Source of the DNA: Dasypus novemcinctus
Taxonomy: Eukaryota > Chordata > Mammalia > Cingulata > Dasypodidae
Assembly (NCBI RefSeq): GCF_030445035.2
Contig: NC_080676.1
Span: 103,116,933 to 103,180,932, forward strand
Reading direction: 5' to 3'
Length of the DNA: 64,000 nucleotides
The notes beneath the pieces were generated by a model. It made no database searches and was not told the origin of the DNA. It saw only the letters and a program-made list of their open reading frames with translations. Shown here in pieces: positions 1-11,639 of the stretch (position 1 is the stretch's first letter; every line of letters begins with the position of its first letter). Both the position numbers and the translations under genes were made by a program.

Positions 1-880
1 GATAATGTTGGAGTTTGGTGCCTTCCTAGTGGGCCTACTTTGGAGTTTATGCTCCTGAGGGCGACAGAATTGGACTCAGATATGATTTCTCTTCACGTGC
101 TTCTTCTGTCCCTTCTATTTGAACCTATAGTTGGTGCTGGAGTTGGTAGGTGTATGTCCAAGAGACTTGAATCTTTGGGTTCAAATCTCTGTCCATGTGC
201 CAGCTGGGCCCTGAACCTCAGCAGAGTTGCAACACCTAATTTCTAGTTCATTGGACTTACCCAGGACAACTAACAAGGAGATGAGGATGGACAACCACCA
301 TACCAGGGATCCGAGAGAGTCTACAACTGTAAGCAAGAGAGTCCCATCCATCAGCTGTATGGGATTGAAGCCCCCTCTCAATTAGAGGTGGAGTGTGTAT
401 CACCATCCAGAATCCTCAGGATTGGGGGGTAAAAGATGGATTAGAGTGGACTTAGTGGTATTCTACTATATACTTATTGGTATTCTAGCAATGGAAGAAA
501 TTCTAGCATTGATGTGGAGACAGTGGCCACTGGAGGTGCTGAAGGCAGGGAGAGGGAAAAAGAGGTGTAATATGGAGACATTTTGGGGACTTGGAATTGT
601 CCTGAATGACAATGCAGTGACAGATACAGGCCATTATATATACTGCCATAACCTACAAAATTAAGTGGGAGAGTTACTCAATGTAAACTATAATCCATGC
701 TGTATGGCCATGCTCCAAACATAGAATGTACCACACTAATGAAAGAAGTTGTTAATGTGGGGAAGGGTGGGAGATGTGGGGAGAGGGGCATATGGGAATC
801 CCTTATATTTTTTGTGTAACATTTTGTGTAATCTAGGTATCTTTTTAAAAAGTAAAAAATATATTAAAAAGAAAATAAAC
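1..880 (+). mobile_element. L1-type 3' end, xenarthran family
   Basis: The last 330 bp (about 545-880) match two other stretches in the window (38125-38470 and 62705-63010): a shared course through GGTGTAATATGGAGACATTT, TAAACTATAATCCATGC, then GGGAATCCC and a final A-rich tail. The layout (non-coding, G-rich late, A tail) is that of an L1 3'UTR. The first 390 bp lack a second copy here, so their membership is inferred from continuity. Confidence 0.5.
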
Positions 881-884
881 TGAG

Positions 885-1735
885 TCTCTTGTAGACAGCA
901 TATAGACATATCATGTTTTTTAAGCCACTCTGCCAACTTCTTTGTTTTAATTGGAAAACTTATTCTGTGTACATTTAAAGTAATTACTGATAAGGTAAGA
1001 CTTACTTTGGCCATTTAGCTAATTTTTTCTGTGTATCTTGCATGTTTTCTGTTCCTCAGTTCCTCTATTGCTGCCCTTTTATTTTGATGATTATTTATAG
1101 AGCACTATTTAGATTTCTTTTTTCCCTTTTCTGTATATTTTTCAGTCATTTTCTAGTGGTTACCTTGGGGCTACAATTAACACCTTAAACTTATAACAAC
1201 CTAGTTTGAATAATACCAACTTAGTTTCAATATTATACAGTTTGCTCCTATGTATCTTTGTGCCTCCCCCTTTATGTTGTTTTTGTCACAGATAATACTT
1301 TTATACTTTGTATGCCCTTAATAGTTAAAATTAGTTTTTATATCTGCCTTTTAAATCACATAGACAAAAAAGAGGAGTTACAATCCAAAAATACAATAAT
1401 TACATTTTTATTATTGTACTTTTATATTCGCCTATATATTTGCCTTTATTATTGTACTTTTACATTTGCCTATATATTTCCCTTTGCCAGTGTTCTTTAT
1501 TTCTTCTTATGACTTCAAGTTACAGCCCAGTGTCTTCTCTTTTCAACCTGAAGGACTCACTCCCTTTAGCATTTCATATAGGGCAGGGCTGCTAGTAATG
1601 CATTCCCAACTTTTGTTTATCTGGCAATATCTTAATTTCTCCTCCATTCTTAAAGGATAATTTTGTCTCTCCAGAATTCTTGGTTGCCAGTTTTTATTTT
1701 TTCCTTTTAGGATTTTCAAATCATTAACTACTGAT
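885..1735 (-). mobile_element. Antisense L1 fragment (ORF1-ORF2 junction and ORF2 start)
   Basis: On the minus strand, 1014 to about 890 encodes the start of L1 ORF2 endonuclease, with the motifs ITLNV, KLAEWLKK and ICCLQET. Upstream of it (1735-1020) lies the sequence found after ORF1 in HAL1/older L1, including a reading of FLEKL-like coding near 1660-1680. Truncated at both ends and not functional. Confidence 0.7.
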
Positions 1736-1855
1736 AATTTATTTATATACTATACCTTTTTAATAAAAACCACCCCAAAACTAAAATGTTAAATGAAGTT
1801 TTAGGCCATATTTTATGTTCATTTTCTTCCAATTTAGTATTGATATATTACTTCT
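1736..1855. other. Short AT-rich gap
   Basis: No recognisable gene or repeat; it separates the L1 fragment from the olfactory receptor remnant. Confidence 0.4.
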
Positions 1856-2800
1856 AATCAAACCAAAACATCTCTTTTATGGAACTAAATACACCTATAA
1901 ACATTCTACCCTGAGCATTCTTTGTCTCCCTGTTCTGTAGACTAAAGATAATGGGGTTTAGGAAGGGAGAATGATGGAGTAGAACATGGACAGGAGGAGG
2001 ATTTGGATTGAAGACTCATTTGATACAGGACTCCAAACAAGCAGCAATCCAAAAATGATTACTAAAATAAAAGCAGCTATTTGGGGAAAGCAGGTTGATA
2101 AGGCTTTGTTCTGGGCTTCCACAGAATGCACTGGGAGTAAGTTGAAAAAATTTTAACATATGGGATGAATAAGATGACAAAGCAGAGTAAGATAAGGCAA
2201 AACTTACTTCAAGGCCAAAGTCTCAGAAAACTGTACAGCCTGAGAAGAGATGCTCAAGATCTGAGCAATGTCACAGACATACTGATGGATCACACTGGAT
2301 TCTGTGAAGGGGAGTTGGAACATGGTCCTTGTGTGGATCAAAGAATAGACCAGTCCAGTGGCCCATGAGCCACCTGCTACCTGTGTGCACAAATGTGAGG
2401 TCACAGTGACCTCATAGTGCAGAGGGTGAAAAATGGCAACATAGGACATAACCACTAGGAAAAAAAAAACTCAGGGAAAGCAAAGAAAACAAATAGGAAA
2501 GTCTGAGCAGCACATTCTTTGGAAGAAATCACATTGCTGCCTATAAAAGAATACAGATTTAGTAACAGGTTCTATGATGTAACCCAAATATAATATGGAT
2601 AAATTGCCTATAAAGAAGCACATTGGTAAATGAAGATGTAGGTCTGTTACAATAACAGTAATAGTCAGAAGAGTCCCAGATAAATCATTAAGAACAGCAG
2701 ACTTTTCAGGAGTTGGAGGTTCTGGTAGCTTAAGATTTCCATTCCAGGAAGAATTCTGTGATGATGGTGAGCTTGTCCTGTCTGTCAACATGCAGCTATC
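1856..2800 (-). pseudogene. Olfactory receptor pseudogene
   Basis: About 0.94 kb, the usual size of a one-exon OR. On the minus strand several OR landmarks appear in the right order: LHLHLPMCFFIGNLS (canonical LHTPMYFFLxNLS, TM2), SYVAIFHPLHYEV (canonical DRYVAICxPLHY; the DR of the G-protein contact is lost), SWATGLVYSLIHT and VIHQYVCDIAQ (TM4-ECL2), KALSTCFPQIAAFI (canonical KAFSTC, TM6) and FLNPIIFSLQNRE (TM7). The pieces lie in different frames, with an A-run near 2461-2470 and a one-base shift near 1966, so it is dead. The ECL2 style recalls the OR5/OR14 groups; subfamily not assigned. Confidence 0.85.
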
Positions 2801-3399
2801 TTCCTGACATCAGAGATAAGAGGTTCCTCTTCCTGCACACAACTTATCTCACAAAGACACATTCAGTAAAGCCCATCACCATGGCCCATCATTTTTCTTC
2901 ACTGATCATTCTCCAGAGATTTCTTTCTTGGAGAAATTGTTATTTCTTCTAAACCACATGAAGAAATGTGCACCAGGCTTCTCTGTTATGCTTGGTACTT
3001 TTTCTGGAGGCCTCAGGGGGAACTAGTAATTGCAGGCTGCAGAAAAGATGATGCCCTCTGAAGTCTTATTTTCCACAGATATTTTGGTCAATCCATTGGG
3101 GTTAATTAGAGAAATGAGATTGATGACATGGAAGAGAGGTTTTGTAAAACTTGAGAAAGCAGTTTCCCAAAAATGGTTTCTGGTTTAGTGTTGGTTTAAT
3201 GACAATCCAGACTTACTGCCTTATGACAATAGAGTCATTATTCTTTCTTCTGAAAACCAGCTGCCAGTGATCCTCTGGTATATGTCAAGGTACGTAGTGG
3301 TGTCTGCTGGTCTCTCCCTCCTCTTCCAGGTTTCATTGCTTGCAGCTTCTTGCTTCCATGGCTTTCTCCCCCAGTGGATTTTTTTTACAAGCCTACCAA
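2801..3399. other. Unassigned stretch
   Basis: No gene seen. Part of it (about 3250-3385: CTGCTGGTCTCTCCCTCCTC and on to CCATGGCTTTCTC) resembles the LTR-like repeat at 53640-54090 and may be a decayed copy. Confidence 0.3.
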
Positions 3400-4317
3400 G
3401 TCCATTCTATTCAGAAAAAATATACTTTTCAATAAATGGTGTTGGAATAACTGGATATCAACATGCAAAAGAGGGATGCAGATGTGGCTCGAGTGATAGA
3501 GCTTCCACCTACCATATAGGAGGACCCAGGATCATTCTCTGGGTCCTCCTGGTGAAAAAGAAGAAGAGAAAGTGTGCCCACATGGCAAGCCAGTGTCTGC
3601 ACAAGTGCCTGTGTGGTGAGCCAGTGCCCTGTACAAGTGAGTCATGCAGCAAGATGATAACGCAACAAAAGAGAGACAAGGGGAGAGTCAAGGTAAATGA
3701 GAGAAGAAACCAGGAACTTAGGTGGTATGATCAACAGGGAACCTCTCTGCCCATCAGAGGTCTCCAGGATGGAATCCCAGAGGAGAGAAAATGAGAAGAG
3801 AAGACAACAAAGACAAAAAAATAGCAAGGTAGGAAGAGGGGGAAGGGAGGGAAATAAATAAAATAAAATAAATATATGGAAAAGAATGAAGGAGGACCCC
3901 TATCTTACAACACATACAAAAATTAACTCAGAATGGCTCAAAGACCTAAATAGAAGATGTCCATTCTTGCCACTTCAATTCAACATTGTACTGGAAGTTT
4001 TAGCCAAGACTATTAAGCAAGAAAAAGAAATAAAAAGCATCCAGATTGGAAAGGAAGAAGTAAAACTAACTACTCACAGATGAAATGAACTTGTAGTAAG
4101 AAAATTCTAAGGAATACATAAAACAGCTTGCCATACACAAGACCAATAAGGTTGTAGAATACAAGAGCAACAGACAAAAACCATTTGTATTTCTATACAC
4201 TAGAAATGAACTGTCTGAAAATGAAATTAAGAACATTTCATTTAGAACAGCATCAAAAGGAATAAAATATTTAGGAATGAATTTATCAAAAGAGCAAATC
4301 CTGAACACCGAAACTTC
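3400..4317 (+). mobile_element. L1 ORF2 fragments in swapped order, split by a SINE
   Basis: 3400-3465 and 3876-3955 together encode a segment from the C-terminal part of L1 ORF2 ([20 protein letters not shown]). Directly after, 3957-4310 encodes an earlier segment from the reverse transcriptase region ([26 protein letters not shown]). In an intact L1 the second comes before the first, so the piece is rearranged or is two insertions joined. A SINE sits inside at 3474-3875. Confidence 0.75.
3474..3875 (+). mobile_element. tRNA-headed SINE, DAS variant with short internal repeat
   Basis: It starts GGGATGCAGATGTGGCTCGA with an A-box-like head and ends in an AAATAAATAAAATAAAATAA tail. The body shares with 40732-41503 the stretches GAAAAAGAAGAAGAGAAAG, AAGTGAGTCA(T/C)GCAGCAAGATGA, GAGAGTCAAGG and ACCTCT...AGAGGTC. 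The internal GAGCCAGTGCCC repeat has only about two or three units here. Inserted into L1; L1 sequence resumes at AATGAAGGAGG. Confidence 0.75.
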
Positions 4318-5870
4318 GAAACACGCCTTCACCTTCCAGCGGTAGGCAAAACCGAAGTCAGGCCTGGGGTCAGGCCGAGGAGCCGGGTCCTTACTGCCCG
4401 GGGCGGGTTAAGGCGCAGAGGCCCCGCGGGGGCGCGAGACAGCCTCGGCGAGCCAGGGCGGCGTCCTGCGGCGAAGCGCCGCCGGCGGGCTGTCGCCCCG
4501 TGGCCCCTTGGGCGTCGGCCTGTCCCGGCTGTGTGTGGCCGTGTTCTGCCTGTCGCGGTTCTACCTCCTCCACCACCTCCACCCGGGCTTCCTGGCTGGC
4601 CGCTTCAGCGCCTTTGGCGGGGGTGGCGTGCAGGGAGGCGCGGCGGGTCCGAGGCCACCGGGCGCGCGGTGGACCTGCCTGAGCTCCTGGCAGTGTGCGT
4701 GGCAAGGAGGTGCGGGGCATCCGCAAGAGCATCTCCCTGCATGAGAAGACCGAGGTGAAGATGCGGGAGGGTGGCGAAGTCAAGATGACCAGCGGCGATA
4801 TGTCCAACCACAAGAAGATCTATGTGCTCAAGACCACCTTCCCCATTCCCCAGCATGCAGACAAATACTGAGGAAGAGGAGGATGCAACTGATCAAGAAG
4901 TAATCTTGGGACATAACATTCCTGAGGATATCCCGAAGGAAGTAACTTCAGGAAAGTGCATTTAATGTGCCACAGAAATAAATTGAGGACCTTCACCAAT
5001 ATGTCACTAGTATGGTGTGCGTGGCTGTGAACGGCAATGGGAATCCATAAGCCATTTTCTGAGTATACGGCATGGGCAATGGTAGACAGTGGTTCAAATT
5101 GAAAGTCCGCACTTCTTAAACGAGAAACCCCTGAGGATGGAAGTGTTTCTCTCCCGTTACGGACGGTCAAGCCAGTTGCTCTTAAGAAATTTGGAAACCA
5201 GACTACAATTCTGCCTGTGGTGCTCGTTATAAAGTTTTGGCACTATTGGATGTAGGTTTCATGTGACATACAGCAAGAAGTGGGATGTTTGTGCTCACAA
5301 CCGTATCTTAAAAGCCCTTGGAGGGCATATGACCACCTGAATGGTAAAGAAATCAGCTACACCGGTTCCAACTGCATTGAAGGGGAACTTCTTGCTACCA
5401 TCAGAATGAACCACCAGGGCTCTGAACAGAAAACTCCTGATTCAGAGAAGACAGAACATAAACAAGCATTAACGATTACAGGGCATAACTTCTAGAGCTG
5501 AAAATGGTTATCCTGAAACACTGGAGCTTTAAAGCGTCTGTAGAGACAATGCATTGTTAAGACCATCTGAACTGTTTGAATATTTATGAAGCATCACAAA
5601 CTTGTTTTTCTGTAATAGGATGCAAGATGGGAGAAAATGGCTTGCTTCGTGTCTCCAGTATTGTCGTTATTTTTTGAGACTATTTTATAGTCTTACACAA
5701 GGCACATATACACAATTGTGAATTAAAATTTGTAACTGTCTATATTGTTACTATTTCCATACATCATGAATCGTCACTATTTAATACCTTCAGATAGAAT
5801 TGGGTGTGAGACAGGATTTTGTGTATTTAATCTAAGTTTGCAATTCAATCTCATGGAAAATAAAGTAATT
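4318..5870 (+). pseudogene. Intronless GC-rich retrocopy of an unrecognised gene
   Basis: An abrupt GC-rich block (4318-4860) in AT-rich surroundings looks like a 5'UTR and first-exon coding sequence. An open stretch at 4690-4860 reads [20 protein letters not shown] and continues through [15 protein letters not shown] with good codon-like composition. It then shifts frame near 4870 into EEEEDATDQ-type coding and decays. A later in-frame piece at 5340-5495 ends at a stop (TAG 5493-5495), followed by AT-rich 3'UTR-like sequence with AATAAA at 5859-5864. The lack of introns, the frame breaks and neighbouring L1s point to a processed pseudogene. I do not recognise the parent. Confidence 0.5.
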
Positions 5871-6236
5871 GGGGATTTTTACCCGATTTGGATGGAAAGC
5901 ACAAGGAGGCACACATCCATTAATATGTAACAAATGCCCTATTTATCTGTTACTGAATATTTCTTATGGATTAAAATAGAAAAAGCATAATTTTTTCCTT
6001 TGAAACTTTAATAACAGGTTCACCTGTTATATATCTATATATTTATACCTATGGTGGTTTTGATTCTAATTGTAATTTCTGTGTTTTTAGGTGTGCTTTT
6101 GTTTTCAGAAAAGTATGTTTGTACCCATGGGTTTAACATTCTGCCATTTTGCTGATAGGTTTCATTTTCCTATAAAAGATATGATTCCAACCTTCTTTTC
6201 CTCTTAACCAAGTTTGGTCCGTACTCTTAAGATTTG

Positions 6237-8217
6237 GTTTAAGAGGACTTCTGGGAAGATGGCATCGGAATAGGTAGGCAGGGCTCAACTTGATCACAAA
6301 AACAATGGAGAAAGGGCAAAAAACTGTCCAAGGGAGCTGGTTGGGGATCTGCAGACCAGGAGAGTGCAGCACAGCCTCCAGAAGGGTGAGGAAGAGAGAC
6401 AAAGAAGTCGAAATGAAAAACACGAGTTGCTAAGCCCTGCAGCTGGGAATAGCAACCATCCCCCACTCTCCAGGAGAACAGGCTGGATGAAACCCATGGC
6501 TCACTGATCCAACTGAGAGGGGAACAGATGTCTTCCTCCCTGGGAAGAAAGAGAATGCAGCAGAGGGTAGAAGGTGGGTTCAGTGAATTTGGCCAGCAGA
6601 GCCCTTTTTGAACTTGGCTTGGCCAAACAAGAATCACATGCAAGTGGAGGTTGAAAGAGACACCTCTGTGGAAAAGTTTGCTGACAAGCACCATCTGCTG
6701 GCAAGCCAGGAAACTGTACAGAGAAAAACCACTTTTAAGTCTCTTATCCAAAACCCCTTGGAGCAGACTTGTTCCCCAATAGTGAGTCCATGGCCCTATT
6801 TTGATAACTTAAGCTGAGCAATTTTAAAGACTTAGAAGAAGTTGAACCAAAAATGAAAGAAGAGTTGTGAAACAAAACCACTGGACAAGAGAGAGAAATT
6901 GATGGTCAGAGTAAATTCACCAACATATTCAGATGCCTAGACATCAGCAAAAAATTACAAGCCAGAATAAGAAAGAGGAAGAGATGGCCCAGCCAAAGGA
7001 GCAAAACAAAAATCCTAATGAGACACAGGATTTAAGACAATTAATCAATGATAATCACACTAATCTCCTAAATCAATTCAAGGAGTTGAAGGAAAATAAA
7101 ACTAAAGAGATAAAGGATATTAAGAAGACACTAGGTGAGCATAAAGAACAATCCAAAAGCCTGCAAAGAAAATTAACAGGGCTTATGGTAATGAAAGACA
7201 CCATGGATGAGATTAAAAATATAGTCGAGGCATATAAGAACTGATTTGAATTGGTGGAAGAAAGAATTAGTGACTTGGAGGACCAAGCATCTGAACCTGA
7301 GAAAACACAAAAAAAGGAAAGAATGGAAAAAATAGAACAGGGTCTCAGGGAATTGAATAATAACAGAATTTGCACAAACATACACATTACCAGTGTGCCA
7401 GAAGAATAGAATGAAAAGGGGGCAGAAATAGTATTTGAGGAAACAATGACCGAGAACTTCCCAACCCTTATGAAAGACATAAATACCAATATTTAAGAAA
7501 GACACTGCACCCAAGAGTAAATCTGAATAGACCTCCTCTGAGACACCTACTATTCAGGATGACAAATAACAGAGATAGAGGATTCTTAGAGCAGCAAGAG
7601 AAAAGCAATGCATCACAAACGCAATATGATTAAGTGCCAATCTCTCATCAGAAACCATGGAGGTGAGAAGAAAGTAGTACAATGTATTAAAGGTACTGAA
7701 AGATAAAAAGTACCAAGAATTTTTTTTCTGGAAAAACTATCCTTCAAAAATGAGGATGAGCTTAAGTCTTCCCAGACAAAAATTGAGTATGTTTCCAAAA
7801 GACCAGATTTATAAGAGATACTAAAGGGAGTGCTAAAGGCTGAAAGGAAAAACAAGGGTGAGAGACTTGGAGAAGAGTGTAGTAATGAAGATTATTAGTA
7901 AGAGTAAATTAAAGGGTAAAAAGACAGACAATAGTAAGATACGACAATGGAAAGCCAAAGGATAAAATGGATGAAATAATGCCTTTATAGTAATAATATT
8001 GAATATTAAAGGGCTGAATTCCCCAATCAAAAGACATAGACTGACCAACTGGATATGACTATGGTGACACATGGGAAAATTACAACTCATGTAACTCATG
8101 GATAATAGTTAATAATATTGTAATATTTTTGCAACAATGGCAAAGAAGATATATCAATTCTAAGGGACAATAGGGGGTGTAAGAGGATATGGGTTTTCCT
8201 TTTGGAGTAAAGAAAAC
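6237..8217 (+). mobile_element. HAL1-like half-L1 (5'UTR and ORF1, no ORF2)
   Basis: Starts with GAGGACTTCTGGGAAGATGG, an L1-style 5' end. ORF1 follows at about 6840-7480; 6933-7244 is open and encodes a lysine/glutamate-rich coiled coil, then the frame is broken by stops. The next 600 bp correspond to the segment that follows ORF1 in HAL1 (SETMEVRRK- and FLEKLSFKNEDELK-like readings at 7655-7760). No endonuclease or reverse transcriptase is present. The 3' boundary with the ERV LTR at 8218 is approximate. Confidence 0.65.
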
Positions 8218-8611
8218 TGCTGAGACCAGCTCAGCAACAGGTATGCATGAAGGGAAGGCATCGCAGAACTGAAGAAATAAAAGGACAGAAAGAAAGACAC
8301 AAGAGAGGAAATAAAGATGGGACCAGGGGACTCACACCTTCTGAAACTGACTCAACCCTACTTTCCACATCATATTTATTTAGGAACTAACAAGTAGCTG
8401 TTTGCTATTTACTATAATAAGGAACAGGTGCAACATTTGCAATAATAAGGTACAGGTCATAGACGTCAAATGCCTCCTCATGCAAACATTTTTTCTTGCT
8501 GACCAGACCATGTTCCATCTAGTCAAGTCCTGGTGTTTCTAAGCCTGCACTTTTTGTCTGCATTATGGAAACATTTCAACTTCAAACCATGTTCCTTACT
8601 GTTTTTCTACA
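8218..8611 (-). repeat. ERV 3' LTR
   Basis: Opens TGTAGAAAAAC after the polypurine tract and is taken to end GGTCTCAGCA, about 394 bp. It contains AATAAA near 8380. A CA at 8179-8178 is an alternative end. No 5' partner LTR exists in the window. Confidence 0.65.
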
Positions 8612-8625
8612 ATTCCCCCTTTCTG
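8612..8625 (-). other. ERV polypurine tract
   Basis: Minus-strand AGAAAGGGGGAA directly before the TG that opens the LTR, the expected plus-strand primer position. Confidence 0.7.
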
Positions 8626-8799
8626 TTTTTGCAAAGCAGTGATGGTGCATTTGGCGATTTCTTGCTGCTTCATACCCTGGAGGGTTTGTTGCATGCATCT
8701 GAGGTTGCTGTTACTACGGCGAGCATAGCTACCAGCAAATTAGGAACAGTAACTGGCAATTTCTCCTTTTCCAACTATTTGGCTTCTTGACTCAGATGT

Positions 8800-9849
8800 T
8801 TAATTTGCCCCCATGTGGGGGGTGAAGCTGCTCTGGTCTTTGGAGTGGGACCCTGTTGTGTAGTTTCCAGAGTCAGTCTCTCCATCTGCATGACAGAAGT
8901 TCTGGATTCCACAGGAACTTTCATCATCTTTTGGCATTAATGATATGGTTTTATTTGACTTGCTGGTACCCACACAGGACGTTCTCTGTCTCCTGGGGAA
9001 ACATAAGCATACCCTCATCCCCAAGTTAACAGCTTCCCTGTTGACCATTCATTAGTTAGTGGATCATTCCAACAAATTAAAGGTTTTTCAAACAGAGTTT
9101 GTGGTTGAGTTTTCAAATTATTTTGGAAATGCCTTTCAGCTGTTGTCCCTTCCAGGGTGGTTCCACAGTTAAGAAAATTAAGAGTGAATAGTGCTTTATG
9201 TAACTGCACCTGTGGTGTTTCCTTGTCTCCCCTTTTTTGTTTTTGTAACATGAATTTAAGGATTTAGTTTGCTTGCTCCACAATAGCTTGCCCTTGGGGG
9301 TTATACGGAAGTCCTGTAATATGTGAAATACTCCAGGTATCTAGAAATCTTTTAAAGGAGACACTGGTATAAGCAGGAGCATTATCTGTTTTTAGAGACT
9401 GTGGGAGTTCCATTACAGCAAAGCAAGCTAACAAATGCTGTTTTACATGTTGAGCAGTTTATCCCATCTGAGCTGTAGCCCAAATGAATCCTGAACAAGT
9501 ATCTGCAGAGACATGAACATAATTTTCCAAAGGAGGAGATATGAGTTACATCCATTTGCCACAGTGAGTTAGCAGTTAAACCAGTTAAACCTGGATTTAC
9601 TCCAGGTTCCAGTTTTTTTTGGATTATTAAGAATTTGACAGGATGGACAAGTTTGAACAATGTCCCTAGCTTATGTCCATGTTAATGGAAAACAAGCTTC
9701 GAGGCCAGCTGCATTTATATGGGTTAGATTGTGAAAATGAATAGCTTCTTGTAAAACAGGAGTGACTGATATATCAGCAGTATTATTGCCTTGCACTAAT
9801 GGTCCAGGTAAATTTGAATGAAAATGAATGTGATAAAAAACGGACTTTT
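8800..9849 (-). pseudogene. ERV integrase remnant
   Basis: The zinc-binding and catalytic-core start (WQMDVTH motif) lies near 9545-9570. The C-terminal domain (STGKLLTWG-type motif) lies near 9015-9060. The frame is broken between 9380 and 9250 and again at about 9030. Confidence 0.75.
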
Positions 9850-10499
9850 CTATTTCTAATTATCTGTTGAAGTTTGTGAAAAAGCTTATAAAGAAAACTC
9901 ACTTACATTAACTTTGATAAGAGCTGTTTCAATCAAGTAACCTAGACAACATACGCCGAGTCTGAAAGGATGTTTATAGACTCTGGTATGTCTTGCAAAG
10001 CAGTATACACTGCTATTCAGTTTGCTGAGCCAAAAATCCAGGAGTAGGAATTTTCTTAGTTTTATACCCAGTATACCCAGCTGTGCAATCTCCAGACCCA
10101 TCAGTAAAGATTGTAGGGGCATCAAGTATTGGTTGAAACTTAGTTATGCTAGGTAAAATCCATCAAGTACTTTCAATGAATTGTAACATATGATTTTTAG
10201 GGTAAGGATTATCTATCTGTCCAATATAATCAGCAAAGGCTATTTGCCATTGTAAGTGATTTTGTACGCAAGCCTCAAGTTCCTTGTGCAAAAGTGGAAG
10301 AATGATATGGGAAGGGTCCTGTCCATGAAGGGCATGAGTGTGTTCATGGCTTTTAAGTATAATTTGGGCCATAAAATCCACATAAGGAGATAAAGTTTTA
10401 ATAACACTGTTAGGTAAAAATATCCATTCTACAATATGATCTTGTTGCATAAGGATTCCATGGGGGAGTGTAAGGAAGGCAAGATAATCAATTGCAGTG
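9850..10499 (-). pseudogene. ERV connection and RNase H remnant
   Basis: 10450-10163 is open and matches the connection domain. The RNase H start (Thr-Asp-Gly-Ser-Gly) lies near 10090-10107, then the frame is lost. Confidence 0.7.
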
Positions 10500-11424
10500 G
10501 CAGTTTCAGATTAATGAGCTCAACTTGGGCACTTTGAGTTTTTTTCTCTATGAGTTTTAATTCTTGTTCTGCTTATCTTGTTAAAACCTGGGGGCTGTTT
10601 AATTGAGATCTCCTCATACCAGGGAAAGAAGATTAGACAGTTCATATGTGGAAATCCCCACTTTGGGCCTCAGCCAATTTATATCTCCTAACAATTTCTG
10701 CAGATCATTCCAAGTTTTAATAGAGTCCCTATGAATCTGAACCTTCTAAGACTTAATTGTAATTTTATCAACAATAGTCCCAAGATAAGAAACAGGAGTA
10801 ACCTTTTAAATTTTCTCAGGGGCAAGTTTTAATGCTGCTGCAGTTAAGCTCTTTTCTAAGGTCTGATGCTAAAACAAGAGTCTGGGAAGAGGTAGCAGCA
10901 CACAATATACCACCCGTGTAATGTATAATATAACAAGTAGGAAAAGCCAATCTGACTGGATTTAAGGATTTAGGTACAAAATTTTGACATATGGTGGGTC
11001 TGTTAAGCTTTCCTTGAGGAAGATATTTCCACTAAAACTGGTTCATAGGTCCTTTGTTATTGAAAGAAGACACTGAGAATGCAAATTTCTCACAGTCTTG
11101 GGGAGCCAAAGGTTTTGTAAAGAAACAATCTTTTAAATCAATAAAGGGGCCAACTAGAGGGATCATAGGTGGTGTGGGCAAACCTGGCTGCAGTGCACCC
11201 ATAGGTTGAATGACTGCATTTGCTGCTCAGAGGTTGGGTAAAAGCCTCCATTTGCCTGATTTTTTCTTAATAGGAAACACTGGAGAGTTCCAGGGACTAC
11301 AAGATTCTTCAATATGCCCCTTATCTAACTGTTCCGTAACTAATCTATAAAGTGCTTCCAATTTTTCTTGGGTTAATGGCCACTGTTCAATCCAAACCAG
11401 AGAGCCCATTTAAGAGGAATGGGT
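10500..11424 (-). pseudogene. ERV reverse transcriptase remnant
   Basis: The N-terminal RT fingers are open from 11409 to 11227. Later RT blocks continue in broken frames to about 10600. The catalytic YxDD box, near 10905-10930, reads as Tyr-Thr-Gly-Gly, so the active site is destroyed. Confidence 0.8.
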
Positions 11425-11639
11425 TTGGGTGGATCAAGGAAGCTAGACTGAACAGTGTCCATTATGGAAAAGATGAATATCCTAATCCTTCTAACTCCCT
11501 GGGAGGCGAGACTGCTCCTCCTGAGGAGAAATCCGACTATGCCAATTGATAAAGGTGCCCTTATTCCTGTTTTTACAGATAGGGGTATCCCCTGGAAGCA
11601 AGATAACAGGTTCTGCTGTAGGGTTATCTACAGCCCCAC
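11425..11639 (-). pseudogene. ERV dUTPase/pro remnant
   Basis: A short piece with the RSSLASQG signature of dUTPase near 11500-11530, as found in betaretroviral pro. The aspartic protease itself is not visible, and the interval is too short to hold it. Confidence 0.55.

Noticed and set aside
3267-3794. 175-codon plus-strand open frame
   Set aside because: It crosses from unassigned sequence through L1 into a SINE; a chance join of repeats.
4391-4813. 140-codon minus-strand open frame in the GC-rich block
   Set aside because: GC-rich DNA is poor in stops on both strands; the plus-strand reading at 4690-4860 has better coding character.
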